Shown one piece after another: positions 1 to 8,040 of a stretch of 64,000 nucleotides of DNA. The notes beneath the pieces are model-generated. The model ran no database searches. It was not told where the DNA came from and saw nothing but the letters and a program-made list of their open reading frames with translations. Positions within the stretch are counted from its first letter, which is position 1. The number at the start of each line of letters is the position of its first letter. The position numbers and the translations under genes were made by a program. The stretch covers positions 6,995 through 70,994 of the forward strand of contig CAZUZS010000016.1 in the NCBI GenBank assembly GCA_964624795.1, given 5' to 3'. Origin of the DNA: CAZUZS01 sp964624795 (GTDB lineage: Bacteria; Calditrichota; Calditrichia; RBG-13-44-9).

Positions 1-402
1 CAACTGACGGAAAGTGGGATAATCGGACTCCGGCCACAAATTGTTGTTCCAGCCGCCGCCGGTAACCCATTCGCCTTCCGGCGTTTTGTTTACCTTTTTC
101 TCGATGCGGCTTAGCGCTTCCTGCAAGGAAGTGCAGTCGTACAGGCTCACTTCCTGCTGCCTTTTAACGTAGCCGAGAAAATGGGTGTGGGAATCCTGGA
201 AGGCGGGCAGCAGCAACCTGCCGTCGGCATCGATGCTGGTAGTATGCGGCTGGCGCAGGTGCAGAATGTCCTCATCGGAGCCAACCGCCAGAATCCGGTT
301 GCTGAAAACCGCCAGCGCGGTATCCGGCAGAAAACCTTCCACCGGATCGTAAATGCGGGCATTGAAAAGAATCAGATCAACAAAATTGTATGGCGCACTC
401 AT
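1..402 (-). CDS. Amidohydrolase family 3 (YtcJ-like), N-terminal part only
   Basis: The frame is open from an ATG at 402 (minus) to the left edge, so only about the first 134 residues are present. They show the N-terminal beta-sandwich of metal-dependent amidohydrolases (DLILFNARIYDP, then ILAVG) followed by LLLPAFQDSHTHFLGY, where the HxH pair is the usual first metal-binding motif. GEWVTGGGWNNNLWPE is typical of the YtcJ-type amidohydrolase 3 subgroup. Such enzymes hydrolyse C-N bonds in cyclic or exocyclic amides; the substrate cannot be told. It starts 20 bp after the MarC gene ends, so the two may be co-transcribed, although no strong ribosome-binding site precedes this ATG. The catalytic C-terminal half lies outside the window. 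Confidence 0.85.
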   Translation of the reverse strand, partial: MSAPYNFVDLILFNARIYDPVEGFLPDTALAVFSNRILAVGSDEDILHLRQPHTTSIDADGRLLLPAFQDSHTHFLGYVKRQQEVSLYDCTSLQEALSRIEKKVNKTPEGEWVTGGGWNNNLWPESDYPTFRQL

Positions 403-422
403 ACGGGTTTATAATAAAATGG

Positions 423-1022
423 TTATTTAAAAAACAGGTTCCGGATGCCGTCCAGTGCCATGTTAATACCGATGGCGCCAGCGATGAAACCGTTGACCCG
501 CAGAAAATACACCATAAATTTATCGAAAGCTATCTTAAAGCGCTCTGATATAATTTTGTATTTGATGAGCGTTAATGAAATGATGACAATAAAATTTGCC
601 AGCATGGCAATCATGATTAAAAAAATGGAATCGGGCACCGGGTAGCGGTTACCGATCACCACACAGATGGAAATGCTGCCGGCGCCCACCATGAAGGGCA
701 GAGCGATCTCGGAAGCCAGCTCGTCCAGATTTCCCCGCAGCGTGATAAACGACTTTTTCCCCTGGATGATGAAAATAAGCGCCATTGAAAAAATAACAAT
801 CCCGCCAAAAATGCGGAACGACTCGAAATCGATGGAGAGAAAGCGAAAGAGCGTCATGCCGAATTCGGAGAAAAACATGAAGATCAGAAGAGAAGTCAGG
901 CTGGCTTTCACCAGCACCTTGTTGAAATCCCGCAAAGACAAGTCGTCCATCACCGGCTTCAGATAGACAAACAGGGCGAACGGATTGATCAAAACCAAAA
1001 GGGAAATCAGGGAAGAAAGCAA
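423..1022 (-). CDS. MarC family integral membrane protein
   Basis: This is a 199-residue, strongly hydrophobic protein with about six predicted membrane segments. It has the family's opening pattern (a short helix ending LLVLINPFALFVYL) and the conserved polar loop FMVGAGSISICVVIG, matching MarC/UPF0056 proteins, which are usually about 200-215 residues. The family's function is not settled; the old link to multiple antibiotic resistance is not supported. The reading frame starts with TTG, and GAGG lies about 8 bases upstream of it. The gene precedes the amidohydrolase in the same direction with a 20 bp gap. Family assignment is firm, function is unknown. Confidence 0.85.
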   Translation of the reverse strand: MLSSLISLLVLINPFALFVYLKPVMDDLSLRDFNKVLVKASLTSLLIFMFFSEFGMTLFRFLSIDFESFRIFGGIVIFSMALIFIIQGKKSFITLRGNLDELASEIALPFMVGAGSISICVVIGNRYPVPDSIFLIMIAMLANFIVIISLTLIKYKIISERFKIAFDKFMVYFLRVNGFIAGAIGINMALDGIRNLFFK

Positions 1023-1066
1023 AGGCGGCGCCTCGTGTTTATTGATATTATGGTAAATACTCGCCT

Positions 1067-1165
1067 AACTTCCCGGAAGCTCTCTGCCCACACCTTACTT
1101 CGGGAAGATGCGGAAAAACCTCTTTAAACACCTGGGTATTTTTTCAAAAAGCTTCCGGGAAGCTT
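1067..1165. repeat. Two copies of a short palindromic motif between ablB and marC
   Basis: At 1149-1165 there is a perfect inverted repeat, AAGCTTCC-G-GGAAGCTT. A near copy lies in the opposite orientation at 1067-1081 (AACTTCCCGGAAGCT). Both sit in the 194 bp gap between the end of ablB (1217, minus) and the start of marC (1022, minus). Read on the minus strand, the 1149-1165 copy is followed by a few T residues and could be the ablB terminator, folding with a CCCGG loop. The second copy lies about 45 bp upstream of marC and could be a protein-binding site. The duplication is visible; the role is inferred. Confidence 0.4.
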
Positions 1166-1216
1166 ACCAAATTACTCTGCCGTGCCGGCATTGTCGCACC
1201 TACTGCATCCGAAAAT

Positions 1217-2053
1217 TCACGTTAGAAATTTGTACCATACATTCATGCTTTCCAGCCGCCCCGAAATGTTAGTATTTTTGATCAGCGTGCCGCTGTAGCG
1301 GTAATCCATCCGGGCAAATGTAATATTCATGCCGAACGAGAGCGCCCGTGCGATAGTGTAGGCGGTCTTGAGTCCGCGTCGCCGCATTTCCTTCTCCATC
1401 TCATTCAGCAGAAACACCGCCAACCCGTTCCCACGGTAATCCGGCAACGTAGCGAAATCGGTCATTTCCACATTCTTCGCTTTCACATCCATCTCGGACG
1501 AAGACAGCGCTACCAGCCGCCCGCCTTCCCAAATGCCGAAATAGACAATATTTTCATCCATGGTTTTAGCCAGGTATTCCGGGTCGTGGATGGGAAACGG
1601 GTAAGTGGCGAACACTTCTTTGTAAACCTCTGCCATCGCCGTGGCGTCCGGCCTTTCGCACTTCCGGAAAGCAAATCTCTTATCCAACGCAAGCTCCGGC
1701 TCCTCCATTGCTTTGGACTTGGCGGTACGCAGGATGGAATTGATCTTCTCCATATTCTTCGTGTTTTTCCGGTTGGGCGACAAGTATTTGGCCAGGAAGA
1801 AAGCATCCCGTTCTCCTCCGAAAAACTGCGGCACCCGGGCTTCCTTCACATAGCCGTTTTCCAGGAATTCACTGCTCGCATAGGCGGGGATTTTAGCAAA
1901 TATCTTGGTATATTTCTGTTTTTCCGCTTTGCGATCCAAAACATCGATAATGCCGGGAAATTCGCTTTGCGAAAGCTTCATCAGGTAAATCCGGTCATTG
2001 AATTTCCCATGCTGAATCAGGGTGTTGCCAATGGTTTCAATTTGATCGTACAT
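1217..2053 (-). CDS. ablB: Beta-lysine N6-acetyltransferase (AblB), GNAT family
   Basis: AblB acetylates the epsilon-amino group of beta-lysine, using acetyl-CoA, to give the compatible solute N-epsilon-acetyl-beta-lysine. The roughly 278-residue protein has the long N-terminal half characteristic of AblB/YodP and a GNAT domain in the last half. The acetyl-CoA-binding region is visible at FATLPDYRGNGLAVFLL, with Arg-Gly-x-Gly-x-Ala in place of the commoner Q/RxxGxG/A form. I place the start at ATG 2053, six bases after GGAG; an adjacent ATG at 2056 is possible. The start overlaps the 3' end of the symporter gene by 17 bp, indicating translational coupling. The identification is strengthened by kamA as the first gene of the same operon. 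Confidence 0.88.
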   Translation of the reverse strand: MYDQIETIGNTLIQHGKFNDRIYLMKLSQSEFPGIIDVLDRKAEKQKYTKIFAKIPAYASSEFLENGYVKEARVPQFFGGERDAFFLAKYLSPNRKNTKNMEKINSILRTAKSKAMEEPELALDKRFAFRKCERPDATAMAEVYKEVFATYPFPIHDPEYLAKTMDENIVYFGIWEGGRLVALSSSEMDVKAKNVEMTDFATLPDYRGNGLAVFLLNEMEKEMRRRGLKTAYTIARALSFGMNITFARMDYRYSGTLIKNTNISGRLESMNVWYKFLT

Positions 2054-3488
2054 CATATTCTCCGGTTTGTTCAAATTCGGATTGAGGAACAACTGCCAGC
2101 GACAGCCCAAAAAAGAAAGCAGCCGAAACGATGATCCCGTAGAAGGCAGGGTCCAATCCGAAAGGTAAATCGATTTGAAATATTTGTAGAAAGATGGTGG
2201 TCAGCCCGCCGGATAACATGCTCCAGAATGCCGCCGAGGCGTTCGATTTTTTCCAGAAATAAGCGCCCAGGGTGGGAACAAACAATCCCGATACCATGAA
2301 TCCGTAGGCGTAAAGAATGGCGTTCAGCACATTGGTAAAAGAGGCGGCGATCACGATGGCGGTTGCCCCGATCAGCAGGGTTGCCACCTGCGAAATCCGC
2401 ATGATCTGTTTGTCGGTGACCGATTTAAGAAAATATTTTTCAAGAATGTCATTCACAAAATTGCCGGACGACGCCATCAGGCAGCTATCGGCAGTGGACA
2501 TGATTGCCGAGAAGTAGGAAGCCACCACAATTCCGGTAATGCCAACCGGGAGCACGTTTTTTATCAGGAGCGGCAGCCCCATTTCGGGATCAACCTGCGG
2601 AAAGAGCACTCGTCCGCACAATCCTAAAAAAACGCCCAGGAAGGCCATCACCGGGTATTCGAAAAATCCGGCAATATACCAGGCGCGTTTGGCTTCCCGG
2701 GTATCCTTGCAGGCGTACATTCGCTGGTAGAGCGTCATAGCCACCAGCCAGATGGGAATGATGGTGACCATCCAGTTCACAAATGTCGCCCACTCGATGT
2801 TCGTAAGGCTGAAAAATTCGGGGGGAAGGACATCCGCCAGCGCCGAAAACCCGCCGATGCGGATGAGCGCCAGGGGCGTTGCTAAACAGATCAATCCGAA
2901 AAGAAGGATAATCCACTGCACGGTGTCGGTGTAAATCACTGCCTTCAAGCCACCCAGAACCGTGTAGCCGATGATCACAATGGCAATCACATAAAGCGAA
3001 AATTGAAGCGGCGAGATCCCGAATGGCGCTTTGTCGATGAGCGTGGCGGAAGCCAGCTTGGCGCCGGCCAGTACCTGGGCTCCGGTAAATCCCATGTAGC
3101 CAATCCCGGAGATGAGCGAAGCCGCAATCGCGACGCGACCGTTGTAACGAAAGCGCAGAAAATCCGGGTAGGTCATCATGCCGTGTTTGGCATCAATGGC
3201 CTTAATTTTGGGAATGATGAAAACCGCCGAGAGCCACGCACCCACCAGTCCGGTGAACAGCAGCCAGCTTCCGGCCAGCCCGATGGTAAATCCCAGCCCG
3301 CCCAACCCGATGGAAAAACCGCCGCCTACATCGGTGGCCACGATTGACAGTCCCACATGAGTGGACGAAATCGAGCGGCTTCCCACGTAGTAATCTTCCG
3401 CATTTTTGTTCCGGCGGAAAAAGTAGTAGCCGATTCCCAGCACCGTCATCATGTAAAGGCCGAATATGGCGTAATCAATCAAATGCAT
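2037..3488 (-). CDS. Sodium:solute symporter (SSS family)
   Basis: A 483-residue polytopic protein with about 13 predicted membrane helices. It shows the PutP/SSS pattern: YYVGSRSISSTHVGLSI near residue 33, then a glycine-rich GGGFSIGLGGLGFTIGLAG segment and a VVASYFSAIMSTADSCLMASSG segment near residue 320, the place of the conserved sodium-site serines. It should import an organic solute with Na+ at the inner membrane. It lies between kamA and ablB (14 bp from kamA, 17 bp overlap with ablB), so the likely cargo is lysine, beta-lysine or the acetylated osmolyte itself. The substrate is inferred from context only; proline or another amino acid cannot be excluded. Confidence 0.85.
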   Translation of the reverse strand: MHLIDYAIFGLYMMTVLGIGYYFFRRNKNAEDYYVGSRSISSTHVGLSIVATDVGGGFSIGLGGLGFTIGLAGSWLLFTGLVGAWLSAVFIIPKIKAIDAKHGMMTYPDFLRFRYNGRVAIAASLISGIGYMGFTGAQVLAGAKLASATLIDKAPFGISPLQFSLYVIAIVIIGYTVLGGLKAVIYTDTVQWIILLFGLICLATPLALIRIGGFSALADVLPPEFFSLTNIEWATFVNWMVTIIPIWLVAMTLYQRMYACKDTREAKRAWYIAGFFEYPVMAFLGVFLGLCGRVLFPQVDPEMGLPLLIKNVLPVGITGIVVASYFSAIMSTADSCLMASSGNFVNDILEKYFLKSVTDKQIMRISQVATLLIGATAIVIAASFTNVLNAILYAYGFMVSGLFVPTLGAYFWKKSNASAAFWSMLSGGLTTIFLQIFQIDLPFGLDPAFYGIIVSAAFFFGLSLAVVPQSEFEQTGEYDVRSN

Positions 3489-3502
3489 GAGCGCTAACCG
3501 GT

Positions 3503-4828
3503 TTAATTGCCCTTACCATTCCCATTTTTCCTTCTTCTCATGCGGTCGATATTGCGGGGAATGAGCGAATAGGTTTTATCGTGGTCGGACATGAGCTGCG
3601 CAATGCCCACCGCCCTGTCCTCTTCGGCATCTTCAAGTTTAAGATACAGCCTGCAGTTGTCACAGTCCCGGTCGCAAAACACCGGCTCATAGGAATCCGG
3701 CTCTTTGTAGGTAGTAATCACTCCTTCATAATTTCGCAGGATCACCTTGTTGGTTGACCAGGAAATGAGGTATTGCGGCATCACCGGGATTTTGCCGCCG
3801 CCGCCCGGCGCATCGATCACAAATGTGGGAACCGCGAATCCACTGGTGTGCCCGATCAGGCTTTCGATGATTTCGATGCCCTTACCAATCGGGGTGCGGA
3901 AATGGGAGAGCCCTTCCGACAAGTCGCACTGATAGAGGTAGTAGGGCCGCACCCGATTCTGCACCAGTTTGTGTACCAGCGATTTCATGATCCGGGGGCA
4001 ATCGTTCACGCCGGCCAGCAACACCGATTGATTTCCCAGCGGGATTCCGGCATCCGCCAGCTTGCGCAGCGCCTCGCGGGATGAAGCGGTAATTTCCCGT
4101 GGATGGTTGAAGTGTGTATTGATCCACAACGGGTGGTGTTTCTTCAACATTTCAACCAATTCATTCGTTATCCGGTAGGGCAGCACCACCGGCATGCGGG
4201 TTCCGATGCGAACCACTTCCACGTGCGGTATCTTTTCCAGCTCACTCAGAATCCAGTCCAGATAATCGTCCGACAGCATGAACGGATCGCCGCCGGAGAG
4301 AAGCACATCCCGCACCGCCGGTGTGTTCCGGATATATTCCAGGCCCTTCAGCATATCTGCCCGGACCGGAATATGGTCCCGGTCGCCCACTTTTCTTTTG
4401 CGTGTGCAGTGCCGGCAATACATGGAGCACACGTTACTGATATGAAAAAGCACCCGGTCGGGATAGCGGTGGGTGATACCCGGAACCGGACTATCGCGGT
4501 CCTCCGCCAGCGGATCTTTCATATCGTGCTTTTGAACCATGGTCTCCGCCGGTTGTGGAAAAGCCTGCTTGAACACCGGGTCGTTCTGGTAATTCTCGGT
4601 TTCAATCAGCGACAAGTAGTAGGGCGTTATCGAAAGCGGGAACTTGCTGATCGTCTCATCCAGCATTTCCCTTTTCTCCTTACTGAAGCGGATGCCCAGT
4701 AATTTCTGGAAAGTACCGATGTCCCGAACGCTATTGCGGATCTGCCATTTCCAATCCTTCCAATTGGCGATCAATGCCGTGGAACTTATTTTTTCAGCGA
4801 TTTCCTGCTGCTTATCATTAAAAATCAT
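3503..4828 (-). CDS. kamA: Lysine 2,3-aminomutase (KamA/AblA), radical SAM
   Basis: KamA interconverts L-lysine and L-beta-lysine using S-adenosylmethionine, a [4Fe-4S] cluster and PLP. Visible motifs are the radical SAM cysteines in NVCSMYCRHCTRKRKVG (CxxxCxxC, about residues 133-140), the LLSGGDPFML loop, and GGGKIPVMPQY, whose lysine is the expected PLP Schiff-base residue. The C-terminus carries further cysteines (CDRDCDNC) like those binding zinc in the family. At about 441 residues the length is normal. I prefer ATG 4828, which has GGAG nine bases upstream; a TTG at 4837 is an in-frame alternative. The gene heads the kamA-symporter-ablB operon, which points to osmolyte synthesis rather than lysine fermentation. 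Confidence 0.93.
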   Translation of the reverse strand: MIFNDKQQEIAEKISSTALIANWKDWKWQIRNSVRDIGTFQKLLGIRFSKEKREMLDETISKFPLSITPYYLSLIETENYQNDPVFKQAFPQPAETMVQKHDMKDPLAEDRDSPVPGITHRYPDRVLFHISNVCSMYCRHCTRKRKVGDRDHIPVRADMLKGLEYIRNTPAVRDVLLSGGDPFMLSDDYLDWILSELEKIPHVEVVRIGTRMPVVLPYRITNELVEMLKKHHPLWINTHFNHPREITASSREALRKLADAGIPLGNQSVLLAGVNDCPRIMKSLVHKLVQNRVRPYYLYQCDLSEGLSHFRTPIGKGIEIIESLIGHTSGFAVPTFVIDAPGGGGKIPVMPQYLISWSTNKVILRNYEGVITTYKEPDSYEPVFCDRDCDNCRLYLKLEDAEEDRAVGIAQLMSDHDKTYSLIPRNIDRMRRRKNGNGKGN

Positions 4829-5428
4829 TTCTATCAACTCCGAGTTGTTTTATTAAAAATTCGTGTTCGATCAATTATTCAGGCAGAGCACATTTGACCG
4901 GCGCGCACACGGGCGGGGCAATTCCTGCAATTAATCACAAGTGACCGGACATCAGGCGCCCAATGCAAAAGGCTAACCGGCTGTCTGCCCCAAAATTATT
5001 TCAGATTATTAAAGTGGGATGAAAGCCCAGATGTGGACAAAACTTTGCGACAAATTGGTGAAGGATGATAAAGCTCCTTTGGAGCATTTGCTGAAAATCA
5101 TGAGAAACAAGCCGGTGTCCCGCAACTGGTTATTGCACTTCAGGCGAAATTTCAGAAAATTTATTAAAAGTGGGGTTTCGACTCGTTTTATTTTGCTCAT
5201 CTTTGTTCGCAAATCATTTATCTTCAACACCATCAATAATATAGAGAAGACCAGCAGGAGCATCAAGGATTAATATATTCTTCCACAATTGCGGCTTGTT
5301 GCCGGACGGCGTCCGGCACTAATCTTTGGCGTTTCACCGCCGCCTCGAAATAAATATTTACTGACAAAGATGGGGTGCAAAACAAAATCAATAAACAAGA
5401 AACCCCGCCGCAGCGGGGTTCGCAAAAT
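4829..5428. other. Long intergenic region upstream of kamA
   Basis: This 600 bp stretch should contain the kamA promoter and leader (minus strand). At 5009-5273 both strands stay open for about 85 codons (the plus frame from 5019, rich in Lys and Arg), but neither frame has a good ribosome-binding site or a recognisable domain, so I do not call a gene. GGCAGA (4882-4887) and TCTGCC (4984-4989) are complementary and could close a leader structure, but the evidence is thin. The rpoZ terminator lies at its right end (5401-5420). Confidence 0.4.
5401..5420 (-). terminator. Intrinsic terminator of rpoZ
   Basis: AACCCCGC and GCGGGGTT form a perfect 8 bp stem with a 4-base loop. On the minus strand the stem is followed by a T-rich tract (TCTTGTTTATTGATTTTG). 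It begins 8 bp after the rpoZ stop codon, so it fits rho-independent termination of rpoZ. Confidence 0.8.
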
Positions 5429-5728
5429 CTATCGTTTGGTCGGTTCGTAATGGAAATTCAACTGGTCCGTTAAAAACTCCCGCTGGGCGGTGATCATCGG
5501 ATTTTCCTCAGATTCTATCGGTTCTTCCTCCTCCACCCGCTCTTCTTCGGTGTTCAGGAATTCTTCTTCGAATTCTCCTTCCAGTTCCTCCAGAATCTGG
5601 CGATCCCTTTTCTTCTGAAAAAGCTCTTCGTTGATCTGCCGTGCCCGGCGGGCCACTACCATGGCCGATTCGTATAAATTGACCGAATTTTCCAAGAACT
5701 GTTTTATATCTTGCGTCTCTGCCGGCAT
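5429..5728 (-). CDS. rpoZ: DNA-directed RNA polymerase omega subunit (RpoZ)
   Basis: A 99-residue acidic protein. Residues 16-36 (SVNLYESAMVVARRARQINEE) match the conserved core of omega/RPB6/RpoK, in which a short helix with the ARRARQIN signature binds the beta-prime C-terminal region and helps polymerase assembly. The middle of the protein is very rich in Glu, as in omega subunits of FCB-group bacteria. It is transcribed alone, ends in a clear terminator, and is divergent from the acyl-CoA synthetase gene. The assignment rests mainly on the core motif and the size. Confidence 0.82.
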   Translation of the reverse strand: MPAETQDIKQFLENSVNLYESAMVVARRARQINEELFQKKRDRQILEELEGEFEEEFLNTEEERVEEEEPIESEENPMITAQREFLTDQLNFHYEPTKR

Positions 5729-6042
5729 AAATTCTCTCCTTCTCTTCGTACTAATTTTTTAGCCTGCAAATATAAAGAAAGAATAGAATTATTCCAAAGG
5801 ATTTAATTTTTGCAGGGAATGGCATTTGGGGTGAATAGCCGCAGTGTAATTACTGCGAGATTGGAACGCCCGAGTAATGGAGTTGCGCATTCCGCAAAGT
5901 GGAAACGGCAGATCACCCGACACCCATTCGCTGCAACATATCGCTGCCCACGAGCAAGGCTTTGCCAAAATCTACGTTCCCCTATTGGAAAGTATATTGC
6001 CATCTCGTATATTCTGCAGACATCTATTGGAAAGGAAGAATC
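5729..6042. other. Divergent promoter region between rpoZ and the acyl-CoA synthetase
   Basis: This 314 bp region must hold both divergent promoters. At 5840-5857 there is an inverted repeat, CGCAGT-GTAATT-ACTGCG, with 6 bp arms and a 6 bp spacer, a size suited to a dimeric repressor. An in-frame extension of the synthetase gene runs back to 5899, but it lacks a ribosome-binding site and is not like the family's N-terminus, so I treat it as leader. Confidence 0.35.
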
Positions 6043-7833
6043 ATGTTTCAGAGTGTCGTTCAGATCCTGCTCAACAGCATTGAAAGCTACCCCGACAAGC
6101 CCGCCCTGCTCTACAAAGAAAACGGCAAATACCTGGAAATATCCTACCGTGAATTGGGAAACCGGATTGAGAAGATCGCCCGCGGATTGCTCGCCTCGGG
6201 ATTACGGGCCGGAGACCGAATTGCCATTCTTTCTTACAACCGCCCGGAATGGACGATCAGCGATTTCGCTATTTTTTCGATGGGCGGGGTTGTGGTGCCT
6301 ATTTACCACACACTGCCGCCAAACCAGATTGCCTACATTTTGAAGGATGCCGGAGTGCGGGCGATTTTTGTGGAAGACCAAACTCAGTATGAAAAAATCA
6401 CACAAATCAAATCCACCTGCCCGGAGCTGGAATTTATTTTCCCATTTGGAGAAATCGATTCTGCACAGGAAGAGTTGGCCTCGTTCACCGAACTGCTGGA
6501 ACGGGGAGAGGCTCACCGCCAGGCGAACCCCGGCCTGTATCGCCAAACAGTAGATGCAATTGATCCCGCAGCCATTTGCAGCCTGGTTTACACATCCGGC
6601 ACCACCGGTAATCCCAAAGGTGTTATGCTAAACCACGAGGGATTTGTGATCGACATTGTAGATAGCGAAGCGATTTTTGGAATCTACCCGGAAGATGTGT
6701 TTCTTTCGTTCCTGCCGCTCAGCCACCTCTACGAAAGATTGGGCGGGCACTGGTGCCCGCTTTATCGGGGCGCTACCATCGCTTATGCAACCGATATTAC
6801 CACCGTTGTCGATAATATCCAGTTGGTGCGGCCGACCGTAATGGTAAGCGTGCCAAGGCTCTATGAAAAGATCAGCAGCAGCGTGATTGAACAAGTGGAA
6901 TCCGGTTCCGGGCTGAAGAAGAAACTGTTCTACTGGGCGTTGAAAACCGGGCGGCGCTATCACGACAAGAAATTCGAAAATCGTTCGGATGTTTTCACTT
7001 CGGCAAAATACCGTCTGGCCGACAAAGTCGTTTTCAGCAAGATCAAGAAGAAACTGGGCGGCCGTTTCCGCTTTCCCATCTCCGGCGGGGCGCCGCTGCC
7101 AACCGAAACCCTGAAATTCTTCGAGGCAATCGGGCTTCAAATCATTGAAGGATACGGAATGACCGAAACCCATCTCATTATTGCGCTCACCCCGCCCGGG
7201 AAAACAAAATACGGCTCGTGCGGTAAAACGATCCCTCACGTGGAAGTGAAAGTAGATGCAGATGGTGAAATTTTGGTGCGGGGCAAAACCGTCATGTGCG
7301 GATATTACAACAGACCGGAGCTCACCAGTGAGGCAATTGACAAAAACGGATGGCTGCACACCGGCGACATCGGCCATCTGGACGAGGACAACTACCTTTT
7401 CATCACCGACCGCAAGAAGAACATTCTGGTCACCGCCGGGGGCAAGAACATTGCGCCGGCGCCCATTGAGAATGTCCTCAAACTAAGCAAATACATAGAC
7501 GATATCTGCCTGATTGGCGACAAGCGCAAATTCATAAGCGCCATCATCATTCCCAATTTTGATCATTTGAAAAAATGGGCTGATGAAAACGGGATACCGG
7601 ACGGCGACAATCAAAAGCTGGCCAGCGATCCGAAGGTTCAACAAATGATGGCGGACAAGATCGAAGCGCTTCAGACCGACTTTGCCCGTTACGAAAAAGT
7701 GAAGAAATTTTTGTTACTGCCTGAGCCGCTCACCATTGAAAATGGCGAACTGACCCCCAGCCTGAAAATCAAACGCAACGTGGTGGAGAAGCGTTTTAAA
7801 TCCGAGATCGACAAGCTGTACGCAGAGTTATAA
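6043..7833 (+). CDS. Long-chain fatty acid-CoA ligase (AMP-forming)
   Basis: It activates fatty acids to acyl-CoA through an acyl-adenylate, for beta-oxidation or lipid synthesis, probably at the inner face of the membrane. The protein has about 596 residues. The AMP-binding P-loop YTSGTTGNPKGVM is near residue 183, the adenylate motif GYGMTET near residue 370, the WLHTGDIG segment follows, and the C-terminal hinge DRKKNILVTAGGKNIAPAPIEN is present. This is the pattern of the FadD/FAA (AMP-binding, fatty-acyl) subfamily. I set the start at ATG 6043, about six bases after an AGGAA ribosome-binding site, where the sequence MFQSVVQILLNSIESYPDKP gives a normal family N-terminus. It stands alone on the plus strand, so no pathway is indicated by neighbours. 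Confidence 0.93.
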   Translation: MFQSVVQILLNSIESYPDKPALLYKENGKYLEISYRELGNRIEKIARGLLASGLRAGDRIAILSYNRPEWTISDFAIFSMGGVVVPIYHTLPPNQIAYILKDAGVRAIFVEDQTQYEKITQIKSTCPELEFIFPFGEIDSAQEELASFTELLERGEAHRQANPGLYRQTVDAIDPAAICSLVYTSGTTGNPKGVMLNHEGFVIDIVDSEAIFGIYPEDVFLSFLPLSHLYERLGGHWCPLYRGATIAYATDITTVVDNIQLVRPTVMVSVPRLYEKISSSVIEQVESGSGLKKKLFYWALKTGRRYHDKKFENRSDVFTSAKYRLADKVVFSKIKKKLGGRFRFPISGGAPLPTETLKFFEAIGLQIIEGYGMTETHLIIALTPPGKTKYGSCGKTIPHVEVKVDADGEILVRGKTVMCGYYNRPELTSEAIDKNGWLHTGDIGHLDEDNYLFITDRKKNILVTAGGKNIAPAPIENVLKLSKYIDDICLIGDKRKFISAIIIPNFDHLKKWADENGIPDGDNQKLASDPKVQQMMADKIEALQTDFARYEKVKKFLLLPEPLTIENGELTPSLKIKRNVVEKRFKSEIDKLYAEL

Positions 7834-7858
7834 GTCTCCAAATAGACCTTTCCCGCAA

Positions 7859-7888
7859 CCTCCTCCCCCAATGCACCAGGGGAGGAGG
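7859..7888 (+). terminator. GC-rich hairpin after the acyl-CoA synthetase
   Basis: CCTCCTCCCC (7859-7868) pairs perfectly with GGGGAGGAGG (7879-7888) around a 10-base loop, 25 bp after the synthetase stop codon. No T-run follows, so it is a weak candidate for an intrinsic terminator. It may instead stabilise the mRNA 3' end or be a copy of a dispersed palindrome. Confidence 0.4.
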
Positions 7889-7966
7889 AGAGAAGTGCGG
7901 TGCAGAATCGTCGCAGATAAACATTTATTCAGCATGAAAAACTTAGCATTGATTTTTTGTATTAAT

Positions 7967-7995
7967 TTCTTGGCGCCTTTGCGGCTTGGCGAGAG
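7967..7995. repeat. Degenerate intergenic repeat of the TTTGCGGCTT type
   Basis: The segment contains short imperfect tandem units (TTGGCGCC, TTTGCGGC, TTGGCGAG). I recall similar low-complexity runs recurring between genes in several bacterial genomes, often just upstream of a coding region as here. The repeat structure is visible; calling it a dispersed family member rests on memory and has not been checked. Confidence 0.35.
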
Positions 7996-8040
7996 ATTTT
8001 TGGCAAATCTTCAGTAAGAATAAAATGAAAGGAAAATAAA

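Noticed and set aside
4882..4989. Possible structured leader (riboswitch) in front of kamA
   Set aside because: Only a single pair of 6-base complementary words is clear; no known riboswitch core (such as the lysine riboswitch) can be traced.
5019..5273. Possible 84-residue plus-strand gene upstream of kamA
   Set aside because: Both strands are open over the same stretch, there is no credible ribosome-binding site, and no domain is recognisable; coding evidence is too weak.
5899..6042. N-terminal extension of the acyl-CoA synthetase (48 residues)
   Set aside because: The extension lacks similarity to the family and no ribosome-binding site precedes it, while ATG 6043 has one.
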